A DNA stretch of 64,000 bases from an uncultured Oscillospiraceae bacterium (GCA_902492895.1 CABUNG010000008.1:1-64000), one strand, 5' to 3'. Shown: positions 33,595 to 42,702, numbered from the stretch's first letter. The notes: generated by a model not told the origin, from the sequence alone. Program-made: numbers and translations.

Positions 33595-34437
33595 TCAAAA
33601 CAGGTAGACCAGAGGGACATACTGAACCAGGATATAGAGCACGGGCAGAACGAACATCAGGCTGTCGAACCGGTCCATGATCCCGCCGTGTCCCGGCATG
33701 ATATGGCCGAAATCCTTGACGCCGCTCTGGCGTTTGATGATGGAGGCGAACAAGTCTCCGAGTACAGACAGGGGCGCGCAAAGCAGGGCGAGCACGGCCA
33801 CCTGCCACAGGCTGACGTAGGCGGTGTCTCCCAGCGCGATGACCTGATAGAGATACGCACCCAGTACGCTGCTGCCGACCGATATCACAATGCCGCCCAC
33901 GAGACCTTCCACCGTCTTTTTGGGGCTGATGGTGGGGCAGAGCTTGTGTTTGCCGAAAAATGTGCCGACAAAATAGGCGCCGATATCGCACATCCAGGGG
34001 ATGATCAGGGCCAGAAACACATAAAAGAGCCCATCCCGTTCATCCCGATGACTGGACGTGCGCAGATAGGCTAGGCAGGAGAAGGATATGGACACCAGCA
34101 CCGAGAGGAGAAACACCAGGCCCGTGCGCTCGACCGGAAGGGAATCGTGATACCGCACCTGGATAACGGCCAGCAGGACCACATAGCCCAAAACCACCAT
34201 AGCCGACGGCATCGAACGCATGATGACCAGGAACGGCGCGATCAAAGCAAAAAGCACCGCCGCTGTTTGCAGGCCGCGGTGGCTGACCATTTTGGTCACC
34301 ACAAAAACCTCATACATCGCAATGGCACAAATGCCAGCCATTGCGATATTCAGGGCCAGAGGAGGCAGGAGCAGCAGCACCACAAGAGCCAGCGCCGCTC
34401 CCACCAATCCTGTCAGAATACGTGATTTCAAACACAT
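33595..34437 (-). CDS. cdsA: Phosphatidate cytidylyltransferase
   Basis: CdsA makes CDP-diacylglycerol, the precursor of bacterial phospholipids, in the membrane. The 280-aa protein has about eight hydrophobic segments, the motif CPTISPKKTVEGLVGGI, and the C-terminal family signature SVLGDLFASIIKRQSGVKDFG followed by MPGHGGIMDRFDS. The ATG at 34437 follows AAAGG. It stands in the usual order uppS-cdsA-dxr. Confidence 0.96.
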   Translation of the reverse strand: MCLKSRILTGLVGAALALVVLLLLPPLALNIAMAGICAIAMYEVFVVTKMVSHRGLQTAAVLFALIAPFLVIMRSMPSAMVVLGYVVLLAVIQVRYHDSLPVERTGLVFLLSVLVSISFSCLAYLRTSSHRDERDGLFYVFLALIIPWMCDIGAYFVGTFFGKHKLCPTISPKKTVEGLVGGIVISVGSSVLGAYLYQVIALGDTAYVSLWQVAVLALLCAPLSVLGDLFASIIKRQSGVKDFGHIMPGHGGIMDRFDSLMFVLPVLYILVQYVPLVYLF

Positions 34438-34488
34438 CAAGCCTTTCAGGCGTACTAGAGCCGCATCAACGGCGTTTGATATACCAGC

Positions 34489-35235
34489 TCATATGCCGCC
34501 GAAACGGCGATTGCGCTTTGCGTATTCCCGCAGCGCTTCGTCGAGTGCGGCCGTGGAATAATCCGGCCAGAGGATATCCTGGAACACAAACTCCGTATAG
34601 GCCGATTGCCAGACCAAGAAATTGGAGGTTCGGCATTCCCCGCTGGGACGCAGAATCAAGTCCGGATCCGGCTGTCCCGCCGTATAAAGACGATCCTCAA
34701 GCTGTACGGCGTCGATGTCTTCGGGAGCCAGGCGGCCCTTCTGCACATCGGCGGCTATCCGCTTTACGGCGGTGAGGATCTCGTCCCGTCCCCCGTAATT
34801 GACCGCGATGTTGAGGGTGAGTCCCGTTTTATGGGCGGTGGACGCCTCCGCCCGGGCCATGAGGTCCCGAATATCCGCAGCCAGAGGCGAGCGGTCGCCG
34901 ATAAAGCGGGTGCGGATGTTCTCTTTTTCAAAATCCGACAGAGATTCCTTGAGATAATCCCGCAGCAGGTTCATGATGGCGTCGATCTCCGCCTGCGGAC
35001 GCTTCCAGTTTTCGGTTGAAAAGGCATAGACGGTCAGGTAGCGGATCCCCCGTTTTTCACAGTGCTTGACAATGGTCCGGAACACCTTGGCCCCCGCGAC
35101 ATGCCCCGCCTGACGGGGCAGCCCCCGCTGTCTGGCCCAGCGCCCGTTGCCGTCCATAATGATGCCGATGTGCTTCGGCAGCTTTGCCGTAGACACCACC
35201 TCGACAGGCGGTGCCTTTTTAAAAAACCAACCCAT
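34489..35235 (-). CDS. uppS: Isoprenyl (undecaprenyl diphosphate) synthase
   Basis: UppS extends farnesyl diphosphate to the C55 lipid carrier for peptidoglycan. The 248-aa protein has PKHIGIIMDGNGRWARQRGLPRQAGHVAG, LTVYAFSTENWKRP, LNIAVNYGGRDEI and DLILRPSGECRTSNFLVWQSAYTEFVF. The last motif usually reads RTSGE-Q-RLSNF; the Pro and Cys changes are mild. The ATG at 35235 has GGAG 6 nt before it; an ATG four codons up is the alternative. Confidence 0.95.
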   Translation of the reverse strand: MGWFFKKAPPVEVVSTAKLPKHIGIIMDGNGRWARQRGLPRQAGHVAGAKVFRTIVKHCEKRGIRYLTVYAFSTENWKRPQAEIDAIMNLLRDYLKESLSDFEKENIRTRFIGDRSPLAADIRDLMARAEASTAHKTGLTLNIAVNYGGRDEILTAVKRIAADVQKGRLAPEDIDAVQLEDRLYTAGQPDPDLILRPSGECRTSNFLVWQSAYTEFVFQDILWPDYSTAALDEALREYAKRNRRFGGI

Positions 35236-35301
35236 CCGCCGCTCCATTTCCGGCAATCGCCCTTTCGAGACGATTGCATGAAGTAGTACAGGGAAACCCC
35301 T

Positions 35302-35856
35302 TTACAGATCCATGATCTCTTTTTCTTTTTTCGCGGCGTCCGCATCGATCTCTTTGCAGAACTTGTCGGTCAGATCCTGCATCCGCTTTTCCGCGTTTTT
35401 CAGATCGTCCTCGGTGATCTCGGATTTCTTTTTCATGTCCTTGAGCTTATCGATCGCATCCCGGCGGACCGAGCGGACGGCCACTTTCGCCTCTTCACTG
35501 TATTTGTACACGGTTTTGACTAGCTCCCGGCGGCGTTCTTCCGTCAGAGGCGGGAAATTGAGGCGCAGGGTGCTGCCGTCGTTTTGAGGATTGAGGCCGA
35601 TATCGGAGGTTAGGATCGCCTTTTCAATCGGTTTGAGGGTGCTTTTGTCCCAAGGCGCGATGAGCAGGGTGCGGGGTTCCGGAACCGACACGGCCGCCAT
35701 CTGATTGACGGGCGTGGGCACGCCGTAATAGTCCACCATCACCTTATCGAGCACACTAGGATTGGCGCGGCCGACGCGGATGGTGGCAAACTCGCCCATC
35801 ATCGCATTGACCGTTTTATTCATTTTTTCCTGGGCTGTCTGGAATACCTGTTCCAT
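35302..35856 (-). CDS. frr: Ribosome recycling factor
   Basis: Frr splits the ribosome after termination, with EF-G. The 184-aa protein has the family start KMNKTVNAMMGEFATIRVGRANPSVLDKVMVDYYG, TPVNQMAAVSVPEPRTLLIAPWDKS, GLNPQNDGSTLRLNFPPLTEERRRELVK and a helical tail. GGAGGGAAC precedes the ATG. It lies 33 nt after pyrH. Confidence 0.97.
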   Translation of the reverse strand: MEQVFQTAQEKMNKTVNAMMGEFATIRVGRANPSVLDKVMVDYYGVPTPVNQMAAVSVPEPRTLLIAPWDKSTLKPIEKAILTSDIGLNPQNDGSTLRLNFPPLTEERRRELVKTVYKYSEEAKVAVRSVRRDAIDKLKDMKKKSEITEDDLKNAEKRMQDLTDKFCKEIDADAAKKEKEIMDL

Positions 35857-35889
35857 AAGTGTTCCCTCCGTCTGATAGAATATGAAAAA

Positions 35890-36603
35890 TCAGGGCTTTA
35901 CGATGGTGCCGACCGGCTCGCCGCAGGCGGCGCGCACGATGTTCTGCGGATCCCCGAGATCGAAAACCAGAATGGGCAGGCCGTTGTCCCGGCACAGGGT
36001 GGCCGCAGTGGAATCCATGACTTTCAGATCCTTGTTGAGTACATCCAGGTACGTCAGGGTGTCGAAGCGCACGGCATGGGGATTCTTTTTGGGATCGCTG
36101 TCGTACACCCCGTCCACCATGCTGGCCTTAAAGATGATATCCGCCTCGATCTCGGCCGCGCGGAGCGCGGAGGCGGTATCGGTGGAGAAAAAGGGATTGC
36201 CCGTGCCGCAGCCGAAAATGACGACCCGCCCTTTTTCCAGATGCCGCATGGCGCGGTTGCGGATATACGGCTCCGCAATCTGATTCATGGCGATCGCCGT
36301 CTGCACCCGGACATCGCAGCCGAGCTGTTCGAGAGCGTCAGCCAACCCCAGAGCGTTGATAGTGGTCGCGAGCATGCCCATATGGTCCGCCCGGGTGCGG
36401 TCCATGCTGCCGCTCGACCGGCCTCGCCAGAAATTGCCGCCCCCTACCACGATCGCCATCTGAATGCCCGCGTCCGCGCATTCCTTGACGGCGGCACACA
36501 CCTTCAGGACGGTGTCGAAATCCAGACCGAACCCCTTTTCACCGGCCATCGCTTCGCCGCTGAGCTTGAGCAAGATCCGCTTGTATTTGGGCTGCATCGC
36601 CAT
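35890..36603 (-). CDS. pyrH: UMP kinase
   Basis: PyrH phosphorylates UMP to UDP. The 237-aa hexameric-type kinase has KRILLKLSGEAMAG, MAIVVGGGNFWRGR, ADHMGMLATTINALGLADALEQLG, VVIFGCGTGNPFFSTDTASALRAAEIEAD and DSTAATLCRDNGLPILVFDL. It is the first gene of the long minus-strand operon, with a consensus promoter 117 nt upstream. Starts at 36603 and 36597 are both possible after GGAAGTGA. Confidence 0.97.
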   Translation of the reverse strand: MAMQPKYKRILLKLSGEAMAGEKGFGLDFDTVLKVCAAVKECADAGIQMAIVVGGGNFWRGRSSGSMDRTRADHMGMLATTINALGLADALEQLGCDVRVQTAIAMNQIAEPYIRNRAMRHLEKGRVVIFGCGTGNPFFSTDTASALRAAEIEADIIFKASMVDGVYDSDPKKNPHAVRFDTLTYLDVLNKDLKVMDSTAATLCRDNGLPILVFDLGDPQNIVRAACGEPVGTIVKP

Positions 36604-36719
36604 TCACTTCCATTTCTTTATGGTAATCGTCCGGCAGGGCTTTATCCCGGCCGGAAACTCCCCCGGAGTTTTTCATCCTGTATTTTGGCCAAAAGCCTTG
36701 CCTCTTTTACTCTTTAGCT

Positions 36720-36748
36720 ATTTTACACTAAAGCGCCTTTTCTGTAAA
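36720..36748 (-). promoter_or_regulatory. Promoter of the pyrH-frr-uppS-cdsA-dxr-rseP-ispG-polC operon
   Basis: On the minus strand TTTACA (36748-36743) and TAAAAT (36725-36720) are 17 bp apart. The ~110-nt leader before pyrH holds short GC-rich inverted repeats. Confidence 0.7.
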
Positions 36749-36841
36749 GCCAAAAGGCAAAATCGCCGGAATTTTTTACCCGCTTGAGCGGTTCTCTATC
36801 CTATTCTGGGTGAATATGCGGCTTCTATGCCGATTTGCAAA

Positions 36842-36868
36842 AATCCCCCCGACACGGTCGGGGGGATT
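36842..36868 (-). terminator. Intrinsic terminator after ilvD
   Basis: A 12-bp perfect stem (AATCCCCCCGAC with its complement, 3-nt loop) is followed on the minus strand by TTTTTG. It begins 4 nt after the ilvD stop. Confidence 0.88.
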
Positions 36869-36871
36869 GGA

Positions 36872-38542
36872 TCAATTCTGTTCGAGCATATCGTCGAAGA
36901 CCGCGCCGGTGGAACCGCTGGTCACATGCTGGGCATACCGTTTCGCATAGCCCGACAGCTCGCGCTGCGGCGCCGTCCAGCGGGCTTTCCGTTCGGACAG
37001 GGTTTTGTCGTCCACCAGCACTTCCAGCTTGCGGGCCGGAATATCGATGGAGATCGTATCCCCTTCTTCCACCAAGGCGATCACGCCGCCGGATGCCGCT
37101 TCGGGTGACACATGGCCGATGGAAGCGCCGCGGGTCGCACCCGAAAACCGCCCGTCGGTGATAAGGGCGACGCTTTCCCCGAGCCCCATGCCCGCGATGG
37201 TCGCCGTGGGCGTCAGCATCTCCCGCATGCCCGGGCCGCCCTTCGGTCCTTCGTAACGGATGATCACGACGTCGCCGGCGTGAATCCGGCCGCCCGTGAT
37301 CGCCTCGGTGGCCGCTTCCTCACTGTCAAAAACACGGGCGGGGCCCTGATGGACCATCATCGAGGGCGCGACGGCCCCTTGCTTAACGACGGCGCCGTCC
37401 TTCGCGAGATTTCCGAACAGGATAGCGAGTCCCCCGTCCTTCCGGAACGGCGTCTCCAGACGGCGGATGACCGTGCCGTCCGCATCTCTGGCCGCGTCGA
37501 TCCGCTCCCCGACCGTGCCCGAAACCGTCAGGGCGTCGCGGTGGATCATGCCGCCGCGGTCGAGTTCCTTGAGCATGGACTGGATGCCGCCGACGCCGTT
37601 GAGATCGGTGATGAACACCTGACTGGCGGGATTGAGCTTGCAGATCTGGGGCGTCGTCTTGCCGATGGCGTCGATCTGCTTCAATGTCAGCGGGCAGCCC
37701 GCGGCATACGATACGGCAACGATATGCAGCACGGTATTGGAGGAACAGCCGATGGCCATATCGGCCCGCAGGGCGTTTTCAAACGCCGCGGGGGTCAGGA
37801 TGTCCTTGGGCCGGATATTCTGGGCCAGCAGCTCCATGATCCGTTCGCCGGCCTGCTTGGCCAGGCGGATACGGGCGGCCATGACGGCCGGGATGGTACC
37901 GTTGCCGGGCAGCGCCAGGCCGATGGCTTCGGTCAGGCAGTTCATGGAGTTGGCCGTATACATACCCGAGCAGGATCCGCAGCCGGGACAGGCGGTCTCC
38001 TCGAGCTCGTGAAGGGTACTTTCGTCCCGGGTTCCCGCCGCCACGCTGCCCACGGCTTCAAACACCTCGTTGAGGCCGACCCGTTTCTCGCCGTCGGTGC
38101 CGGGCAGCATGGGGCCGCCGCTGACAAAAATGGACGGCAGATTGAGACGGCAGGCCGCGAGCAGCATACCGGGCACGATTTTATCGCAGTTCGGGATGAA
38201 GACGACGGCATCGAGCGGATGGGCCGTCAGCATGACTTCGATGGAGTCGGCGATCAGTTCCCGGGAACACAGGGAATATTTCATCCCCTGATGATTCATC
38301 GCGAGACCGTCGCATACCCCGATAGTGTTGAAGGTAAAGGGGACGCCGCCCGCGTTCCGGATCCCCGCTTCCACCGCCTTGGTGATGGTATCGAGGTGGG
38401 TATGGCCGGGTATGTAATCGCTTTTCGAACTGACCACGGCCACGAAAGGCCGGGAGATTTCGTTATCGGTCAGGCCCAGAGCCTTGAGCAGGGAGCGGTG
38501 GGGCGCCCGGGAGACTCCGGCCTTCATCAAATCGCTGCGCAT
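36872..38542 (-). CDS. ilvD: Dihydroxy-acid dehydratase
   Basis: IlvD makes the 2-keto acids for valine, leucine and isoleucine and uses an Fe-S cluster. The 556-aa protein has VVSSKSDYIPGHTHLD, FIPNCDKIVPGMLLAACRL (cluster Cys), ETACPGCGSCSGMYTANSMNCLTEAIGLALPGNGTIPA (cluster Cys), and the C-terminal DGRFSGATRGASIGHVSPEAA. GAGAGGAAG precedes the ATG. No other branched-chain genes are nearby. It follows an unrelated small membrane protein gene by 47 nt. Confidence 0.97.
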   Translation of the reverse strand: MRSDLMKAGVSRAPHRSLLKALGLTDNEISRPFVAVVSSKSDYIPGHTHLDTITKAVEAGIRNAGGVPFTFNTIGVCDGLAMNHQGMKYSLCSRELIADSIEVMLTAHPLDAVVFIPNCDKIVPGMLLAACRLNLPSIFVSGGPMLPGTDGEKRVGLNEVFEAVGSVAAGTRDESTLHELEETACPGCGSCSGMYTANSMNCLTEAIGLALPGNGTIPAVMAARIRLAKQAGERIMELLAQNIRPKDILTPAAFENALRADMAIGCSSNTVLHIVAVSYAAGCPLTLKQIDAIGKTTPQICKLNPASQVFITDLNGVGGIQSMLKELDRGGMIHRDALTVSGTVGERIDAARDADGTVIRRLETPFRKDGGLAILFGNLAKDGAVVKQGAVAPSMMVHQGPARVFDSEEAATEAITGGRIHAGDVVIIRYEGPKGGPGMREMLTPTATIAGMGLGESVALITDGRFSGATRGASIGHVSPEAASGGVIALVEEGDTISIDIPARKLEVLVDDKTLSERKARWTAPQRELSGYAKRYAQHVTSGSTGAVFDDMLEQN

Positions 38543-38589
38543 AAAGGTTCTTCCTCTCTGTTAACGCGGACATCCGCGTTTGATATGCG

Positions 38590-39315
38590 TTATTCTGCGG
38601 GCTGTTCCAGCGGGGTTTTCGCAATATAGGCGCGCAGAAGCTCCAGACAATCGTCGTGAATCTGGGTGCTCTTCTTCCCTTCGGCCGATCCCGAGGCCAT
38701 CCGGACACCGAAAATCAGATCCTGCGGGGCTTTGTCCATCGCTTCCGTTTGAAGGAGCGGATCGTCTTTCCATGTCCAGGTCCGGCCGTCTTCGGAGACA
38801 CCCGAGCCTTCCACGCCGATTTGATCAAAGAATTGGGCGTCTTGTCCATCGGACGACAGATTCTTGAGAAGGGAATCTTGATAATAATCCGGCGAAAACC
38901 CAAAAAACAGGGTGTCGCCCGCGAACATGGTGGCCGTGAATTTCTGCTGGTTGACGGCCGAAAGCTGTCCGCCGTCTCTGCCCACATACAAAAATTCGAC
39001 CGATACGAGCACCTGGCCGTCGCCGTTGAGATCCCGTCCGTATTTTTGGAGATCAGCCGCCAAGGCGTCACTTGCGGGCACCGGGACATCCTTAGTCGAG
39101 GCGATTATCAGGTGATAATCCGGATGTTCTTTGTTCACCATCTGCGTGATCAGAACCGTCAAGGCGACGGCCACGAAGAGCACAATGAGGGTGGGCCATT
39201 TATAATGATACCAGTAATTCTGCCACTTGGCCTTGAAGCCTTTTGGAGGCTCAGGAGGCTTCGGCGGTTCCAATTCGGTTTCATCGACCCCTACGAGATA
39301 CATTTCTCTGGCCAT
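38590..39315 (-). CDS. Membrane-anchored protein of unknown function
   Basis: I do not recognise a family. The 241-aa protein has a Pro-rich cytoplasmic start (ELEPPKPPEPPKGFKAKW), one membrane helix (~residues 42-60, LIVLFVAVALTVLITQMV), and an outside domain with mixed alpha/beta character (HLIIASTKDVPVPASDALAADLQKYG, VLVSVEFLYVG, TLFFGFSPDYY). The layout resembles a small periplasmic-binding-like domain found in other clostridial membrane proteins, but this is impression only. The ATG at 39315 has AGGA 5 nt upstream. It is probably co-transcribed with ilvD. Confidence 0.8.
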   Translation of the reverse strand: MAREMYLVGVDETELEPPKPPEPPKGFKAKWQNYWYHYKWPTLIVLFVAVALTVLITQMVNKEHPDYHLIIASTKDVPVPASDALAADLQKYGRDLNGDGQVLVSVEFLYVGRDGGQLSAVNQQKFTATMFAGDTLFFGFSPDYYQDSLLKNLSSDGQDAQFFDQIGVEGSGVSEDGRTWTWKDDPLLQTEAMDKAPQDLIFGVRMASGSAEGKKSTQIHDDCLELLRAYIAKTPLEQPAE

Positions 39316-39434
39316 GGCCGTCCTATCCTTTCCCTTACCGGACGCCTTCTTTGAAACGCCGGTCCGTTGTCCACTTATTCCGCGCCGCCATGCGGAACAT
39401 CCTGTATGCCTCAGAAACACCCGATCATAATTGC

Positions 39435-39463
39435 ATTATAATGGATTACGGCACAAAGATCAA
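39435..39463 (-). promoter_or_regulatory. Promoter upstream of the membrane protein-ilvD pair
   Basis: On the minus strand TTGATC (39463-39458) and TATAAT (39440-39435) are 17 bp apart. The ~115-nt leader before the gene holds no clear T-box. Confidence 0.7.
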
Positions 39464-39493
39464 GAAGAGCCCATTCTCACAATGGACTCTTCT
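39463..39493 (-). terminator. Hairpin after the transglutaminase-like lipoprotein
   Basis: AGAAGAGCCCATT pairs with AATGGACTCTTCT with one mismatch around a 5-nt loop. The T run is poor (CTTCTTGATCTTTG on the minus strand), and the hairpin touches the -35 box of the next promoter. Confidence 0.4.
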
Positions 39494-39544
39494 ATTGTAT
39501 CCTAACCCCTGAAAAGACTCTTCTCACCCGACGAATGCATGGCA

Positions 39545-40420
39545 TCATGCGGCAGGATGTTCCCCCATGCCCACCCAGCCGATTTGACCGTCTGCCCATA
39601 CAGGCTGACCGTCAATCGTCAGCGAAATCCACTGGTGAGTCCATTGGTTCTCGTTGACATGGCTCCATTGATACCCCATACAGGAAAGCACCAGTCCCAG
39701 CGCCCGACAACACCCGGCACAGGAAGATTCCCGTTTGACAAAAACCCCATACGCGGAGCTATAGTAGCTCCCCTTTTCCACATGAACTCCTTTACGGTAT
39801 TCCTGCGACACCAAGCTCGCCGCCATGCCAATCCGATCGATATCCGGTCCTTCCGGAAGCTGCGCGTCGATTTGTTCAACAATATCACGTGCCACCGCCA
39901 AAGCCTGCGCGTTCTCTTCGTCGGTAAGTTTGTTCCGAAAGAGCGCCGCTTCGCTCGGTTTCAACGGACCGTTGGTATCGCCGCACCGCTTGCATTTTCC
40001 GCCGGCATAGCTGTGCCCCAATGCCGATCCGTTCGTAGCTCCGCAGCGTTTGCAGGTGGCCGGGGCGGTACAACTCTTCGCCGAAAAATCATGTCCCAAA
40101 GCGGCACCCACGGCCCCGCAGTCGCACCTACCGGCTGTGGTGCAGTCCGCGCCTGCAAAAAAGTGACGGTGTACGGTAGTCGGCGCGTCCGTGGCGGAAG
40201 CGGTGGTTTCAGGCGTGCTGTCTGGTGTTTGAGCAGTCTCCTGCATACTGGAAGCAGAATCGTCCGTTTCAAATAAATTTGTGGAGCCGGCAGTAAACGA
40301 CTCGTCACCGGCCGCTGAATTCATGGACTCAGATATCCCGACGGATGCCGGCCCAGAGCCCGATCCTCCGCATGCGGACAAGGAACATATCATGACAGCA
40401 GGCAATAATACGGAAACCAA
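39545..40420 (-). CDS. Lipoprotein with zinc-ribbon-like repeats and a transglutaminase-like domain
   Basis: The frame starts with a hydrophobic lipobox region (ICSLSAC), a Ser/Thr linker, then two Cys-rich repeats of the form C-x2-C...LGH (residues ~90-155: CDCGAVGAALGHDF, CKRCGATNGSALGHSY, CKRCGDTNG). The C-terminal half looks like a transglutaminase-type cysteine fold: SSCAGCCRALGLVLSCMGY, THQWISL and VWADGQIGWVG give Cys, His and Asp in order. It probably acts outside the cell. The start is doubtful: only a TTG at 40420 is in frame after a TAA, with no ribosome site and no basic N-terminus. A missing or shifted N-terminus is possible. It follows lysS by 35 nt. Confidence 0.65.
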   Translation of the reverse strand: MVSVLLPAVMICSLSACGGSGSGPASVGISESMNSAAGDESFTAGSTNLFETDDSASSMQETAQTPDSTPETTASATDAPTTVHRHFFAGADCTTAGRCDCGAVGAALGHDFSAKSCTAPATCKRCGATNGSALGHSYAGGKCKRCGDTNGPLKPSEAALFRNKLTDEENAQALAVARDIVEQIDAQLPEGPDIDRIGMAASLVSQEYRKGVHVEKGSYYSSAYGVFVKRESSCAGCCRALGLVLSCMGYQWSHVNENQWTHQWISLTIDGQPVWADGQIGWVGMGEHPAA

Positions 40421-40455
40421 TCGGTAAAGTTACACGGATATCATCACCCCGAGGT

Positions 40456-41967
40456 TTATCTGTCCAGCGGCTTCATCGTCGGGAACAGCAGCACGTCCCG
40501 GATGGACGGGCATCCAGTCAGCAGCATGACGAGGCGGTCCACGCCGATGCCGAGCCCGCCTGTCGGCGGCATGCCGTATTCAAGGGCGGTGAGGAAATCT
40601 TCGTCCACGTCGGCGGCCTCCTCATCCCCGGCCGCCTTCAGCGCGGCCTGGGCCTCGAAGCGCTCCCGCTGATCGAGCGGATCGTTGAGTTCCGAGAAAG
40701 CATTGGCGTGTTCGCGCCCGACGATAAAGAGCTCGAACCGCTCGGTATATCCCGGATTCTCCGGCATCCGCTTGGCCAGCGGGGAAATCTCGACCGGATG
40801 ACCCATGATGAAGGTCGGCTGGATCAGATGCTCTTCTACATAGGTTTCGAAGAAGAGGTTGAGAATATCGCCCTTCTTGTGGCGTTCCTCGAATTCGATA
40901 TGATGCGCTTTCGCGAGCTCCCGGGCCTCCTCCAGCGTTTCCACGGTGTCGAAATCGACACCGCTGTATTTCCGGACGGCCTCGGTCATGCTCAGCCGCG
41001 CAAACGGCTTTTCGAGATCGATTTCGGTTCCTTCATACACCACCTTGGCCGTGCCGAGCACCTTCTGCGCCACGGTGCGGATGAGATCCTCGGTCAGATC
41101 CATCATGCCGTTGTAATCGGTATAGGCCTGGTACAGCTCGAGCAGGGTAAATTCCGGATTGTGACGGGTGTCCATTCCTTCGTTGCGGAAAACCCGTCCA
41201 ATCTCGTACACCCGGTCAAATCCGCCGACGATCAGCCGCTTGAGATGCAGCTCCAGCGCGATGCGGAGATACATGTCCATATCAAGGGTGTTGTGATGGG
41301 TGATGAACGGCCGCGCCGCCGCGCCGCCGGCCACGCCGTGCAGAACGGGAGTTTCCACTTCGAGGAAGGCGCGCTCGTCGAGATAGCGCCGGATTTCCGT
41401 AATAATCGCCGACCGGCGGACAAACGCTTCCTTGACCTCGGGATTGACGATCAGGTCCAAATACCGCTGGCGGTACCGGGTATCGGTGTCCTTCAGTCCG
41501 TGGAACTTTTCGGGCAGCGGACGCAGGGATTTCGAAAGCAGCGTGATCTGCCGCGCATGAATCGAAATCTCTCCCATCTTGGTCCGGAACACGGTTCCCT
41601 CGACGCCGAGAATATCGCCTATATCCCATTTTTTGAAAGCCGCGTAAACGTCCTCGCCCACATCGTCCCGCCGGACATAGACCTGCATCCGGTCGCTGCC
41701 GTCCCGCAGGTCTATGAAGCTGGCTTTGCCCATGATGCGGCGGCTCATCATCCGGCCCGCAATGGATACCGCGCGGTTTTCCATCGCGTCGAAATCGGCA
41801 CGGATGTCGGCATTTCGTTCCGTGACATCGTACTTGGTGATTTGGAAAGGATCCTGTCCATCGTCCCGCAGGGAGGCGAGCTTATCCCGGCGGATCTGGA
41901 TCAGTTCGGACACCTGCTGTTCGGTCAGTTCCTCGGTTTCGGGGGCTGCTGTATTCGGCTCGTTCAT
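40456..41967 (-). CDS. lysS: Lysyl-tRNA synthetase, class II
   Basis: LysS charges tRNA-Lys. The 503-aa protein has an OB anticodon-binding domain (residues ~60-165: SIAGRMMSRRIMGKASFIDLRDG) and the class II core: motif 1 (LDERAFLEVETPVLHGVAGGAAARPF), motif 2 (YEIGRVFRNEGMDTRHNPEFTLLELYQAY) and motif 3 (GLGIGVDRLVMLLT). The ATG at 41967 is chosen over a GTG three codons up because AGGAT is too close to the GTG. greA lies upstream, the common clostridial order, but a terminator stands between them. Confidence 0.97.
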   Translation of the reverse strand: MNEPNTAAPETEELTEQQVSELIQIRRDKLASLRDDGQDPFQITKYDVTERNADIRADFDAMENRAVSIAGRMMSRRIMGKASFIDLRDGSDRMQVYVRRDDVGEDVYAAFKKWDIGDILGVEGTVFRTKMGEISIHARQITLLSKSLRPLPEKFHGLKDTDTRYRQRYLDLIVNPEVKEAFVRRSAIITEIRRYLDERAFLEVETPVLHGVAGGAAARPFITHHNTLDMDMYLRIALELHLKRLIVGGFDRVYEIGRVFRNEGMDTRHNPEFTLLELYQAYTDYNGMMDLTEDLIRTVAQKVLGTAKVVYEGTEIDLEKPFARLSMTEAVRKYSGVDFDTVETLEEARELAKAHHIEFEERHKKGDILNLFFETYVEEHLIQPTFIMGHPVEISPLAKRMPENPGYTERFELFIVGREHANAFSELNDPLDQRERFEAQAALKAAGDEEAADVDEDFLTALEYGMPPTGGLGIGVDRLVMLLTGCPSIRDVLLFPTMKPLDR

Positions 41968-42000
41968 CGATACCACATCCTGTCTTCGGTTTCATGGAGT

Positions 42001-42054
42001 TTAAAAACAACGGGCGGACACCGCGGATGGCCTGCCACCGCGCCTGGTCCGCCC
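42001..42054 (-). terminator. Terminator between greA and lysS
   Basis: GGGCGGAC pairs with GTCCGCCC (42012-42019 with 42047-42054) and encloses a second GCGG/CCGC stem. On the minus strand TTGTTTTTAAA follows. It may be leaky, since lysS has no separate promoter that I can see in the 34 nt left. Confidence 0.65.
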
Positions 42055-42072
42055 GCCGGATTCTGCCGGGAA

Positions 42073-42546
42073 TTACTTGGAGATTTCCATGACCATGTAC
42101 TGCATGGTGCCGTTGGGAATCTCCACCTCGACCTGTTCACCTGCCCGATGACCCAAAAGGGCCTTGCCAACCGGGGATTCATCCGAAATGCGTCCGCCCA
42201 TCGGATCGGATTCGGTCGATCCGACGATGCGGTAGGTCATGACGGAGCCGTCCTCCAGATCCTTGACCTTAACAGTCGACCCGATATGGACGGATTCGGT
42301 GCTGATCTCGCTCTCGTCAAGCACTTTGACGTTTTTCAGCTGATTTTCGATTTCCGCGATCCGGCCTTCGATGATGGCCTGATCGTTTTTGGCTTCATCG
42401 TATTCGCTGTTTTCAGACAAGTCGCCGAAGGACAGCGCCACTTTGATTTTTTCCGCAACTTCCTTGCGCTTGACGGTTTTCAGCTCTTCGAGCTCGTGTT
42501 CGAGCTTTTTGAGCCCTTCATCGGTGATAACAGTCTGCTTGGTCAT
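42073..42546 (-). CDS. greA: Transcription elongation factor GreA
   Basis: GreA frees backtracked RNA polymerase by stimulating transcript cleavage. The 157-aa protein has the coiled-coil N-terminus (EGLKKLEHELEELKTVKRKEVAEKIKVALSFGDLSENSEYDEAKNDQAIIEGRIAE) with acidic tip residues, and the C-terminal FKBP-like domain (YRIVGSTESDP, SDESPVGKALLGHRAGEQVEVEIP). AAAGGGAG precedes the ATG. Confidence 0.97.
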   Translation of the reverse strand: MTKQTVITDEGLKKLEHELEELKTVKRKEVAEKIKVALSFGDLSENSEYDEAKNDQAIIEGRIAEIENQLKNVKVLDESEISTESVHIGSTVKVKDLEDGSVMTYRIVGSTESDPMGGRISDESPVGKALLGHRAGEQVEVEIPNGTMQYMVMEISK

Positions 42547-42620
42547 GCGCGCAAACTCCCTTTCGGTATAATGCCGCGCCGGCTTCCGACGCCGCGGCTT
42601 TCCATGTGTACAATAGAGTT

Positions 42621-42649
42621 ATTATATCCAGACCCATACAAAAAGTCAA
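42621..42649 (-). promoter_or_regulatory. Promoter of greA
   Basis: On the minus strand TTGACT (42649-42644) and TATAAT (42626-42621) are 17 bp apart. Confidence 0.8.
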
Positions 42650-42702
42650 GGGAGAGGCGGGGCTTTCGGGCGAAATTCCTGGCACGGCGCGCGCTGGATT
42701 CC

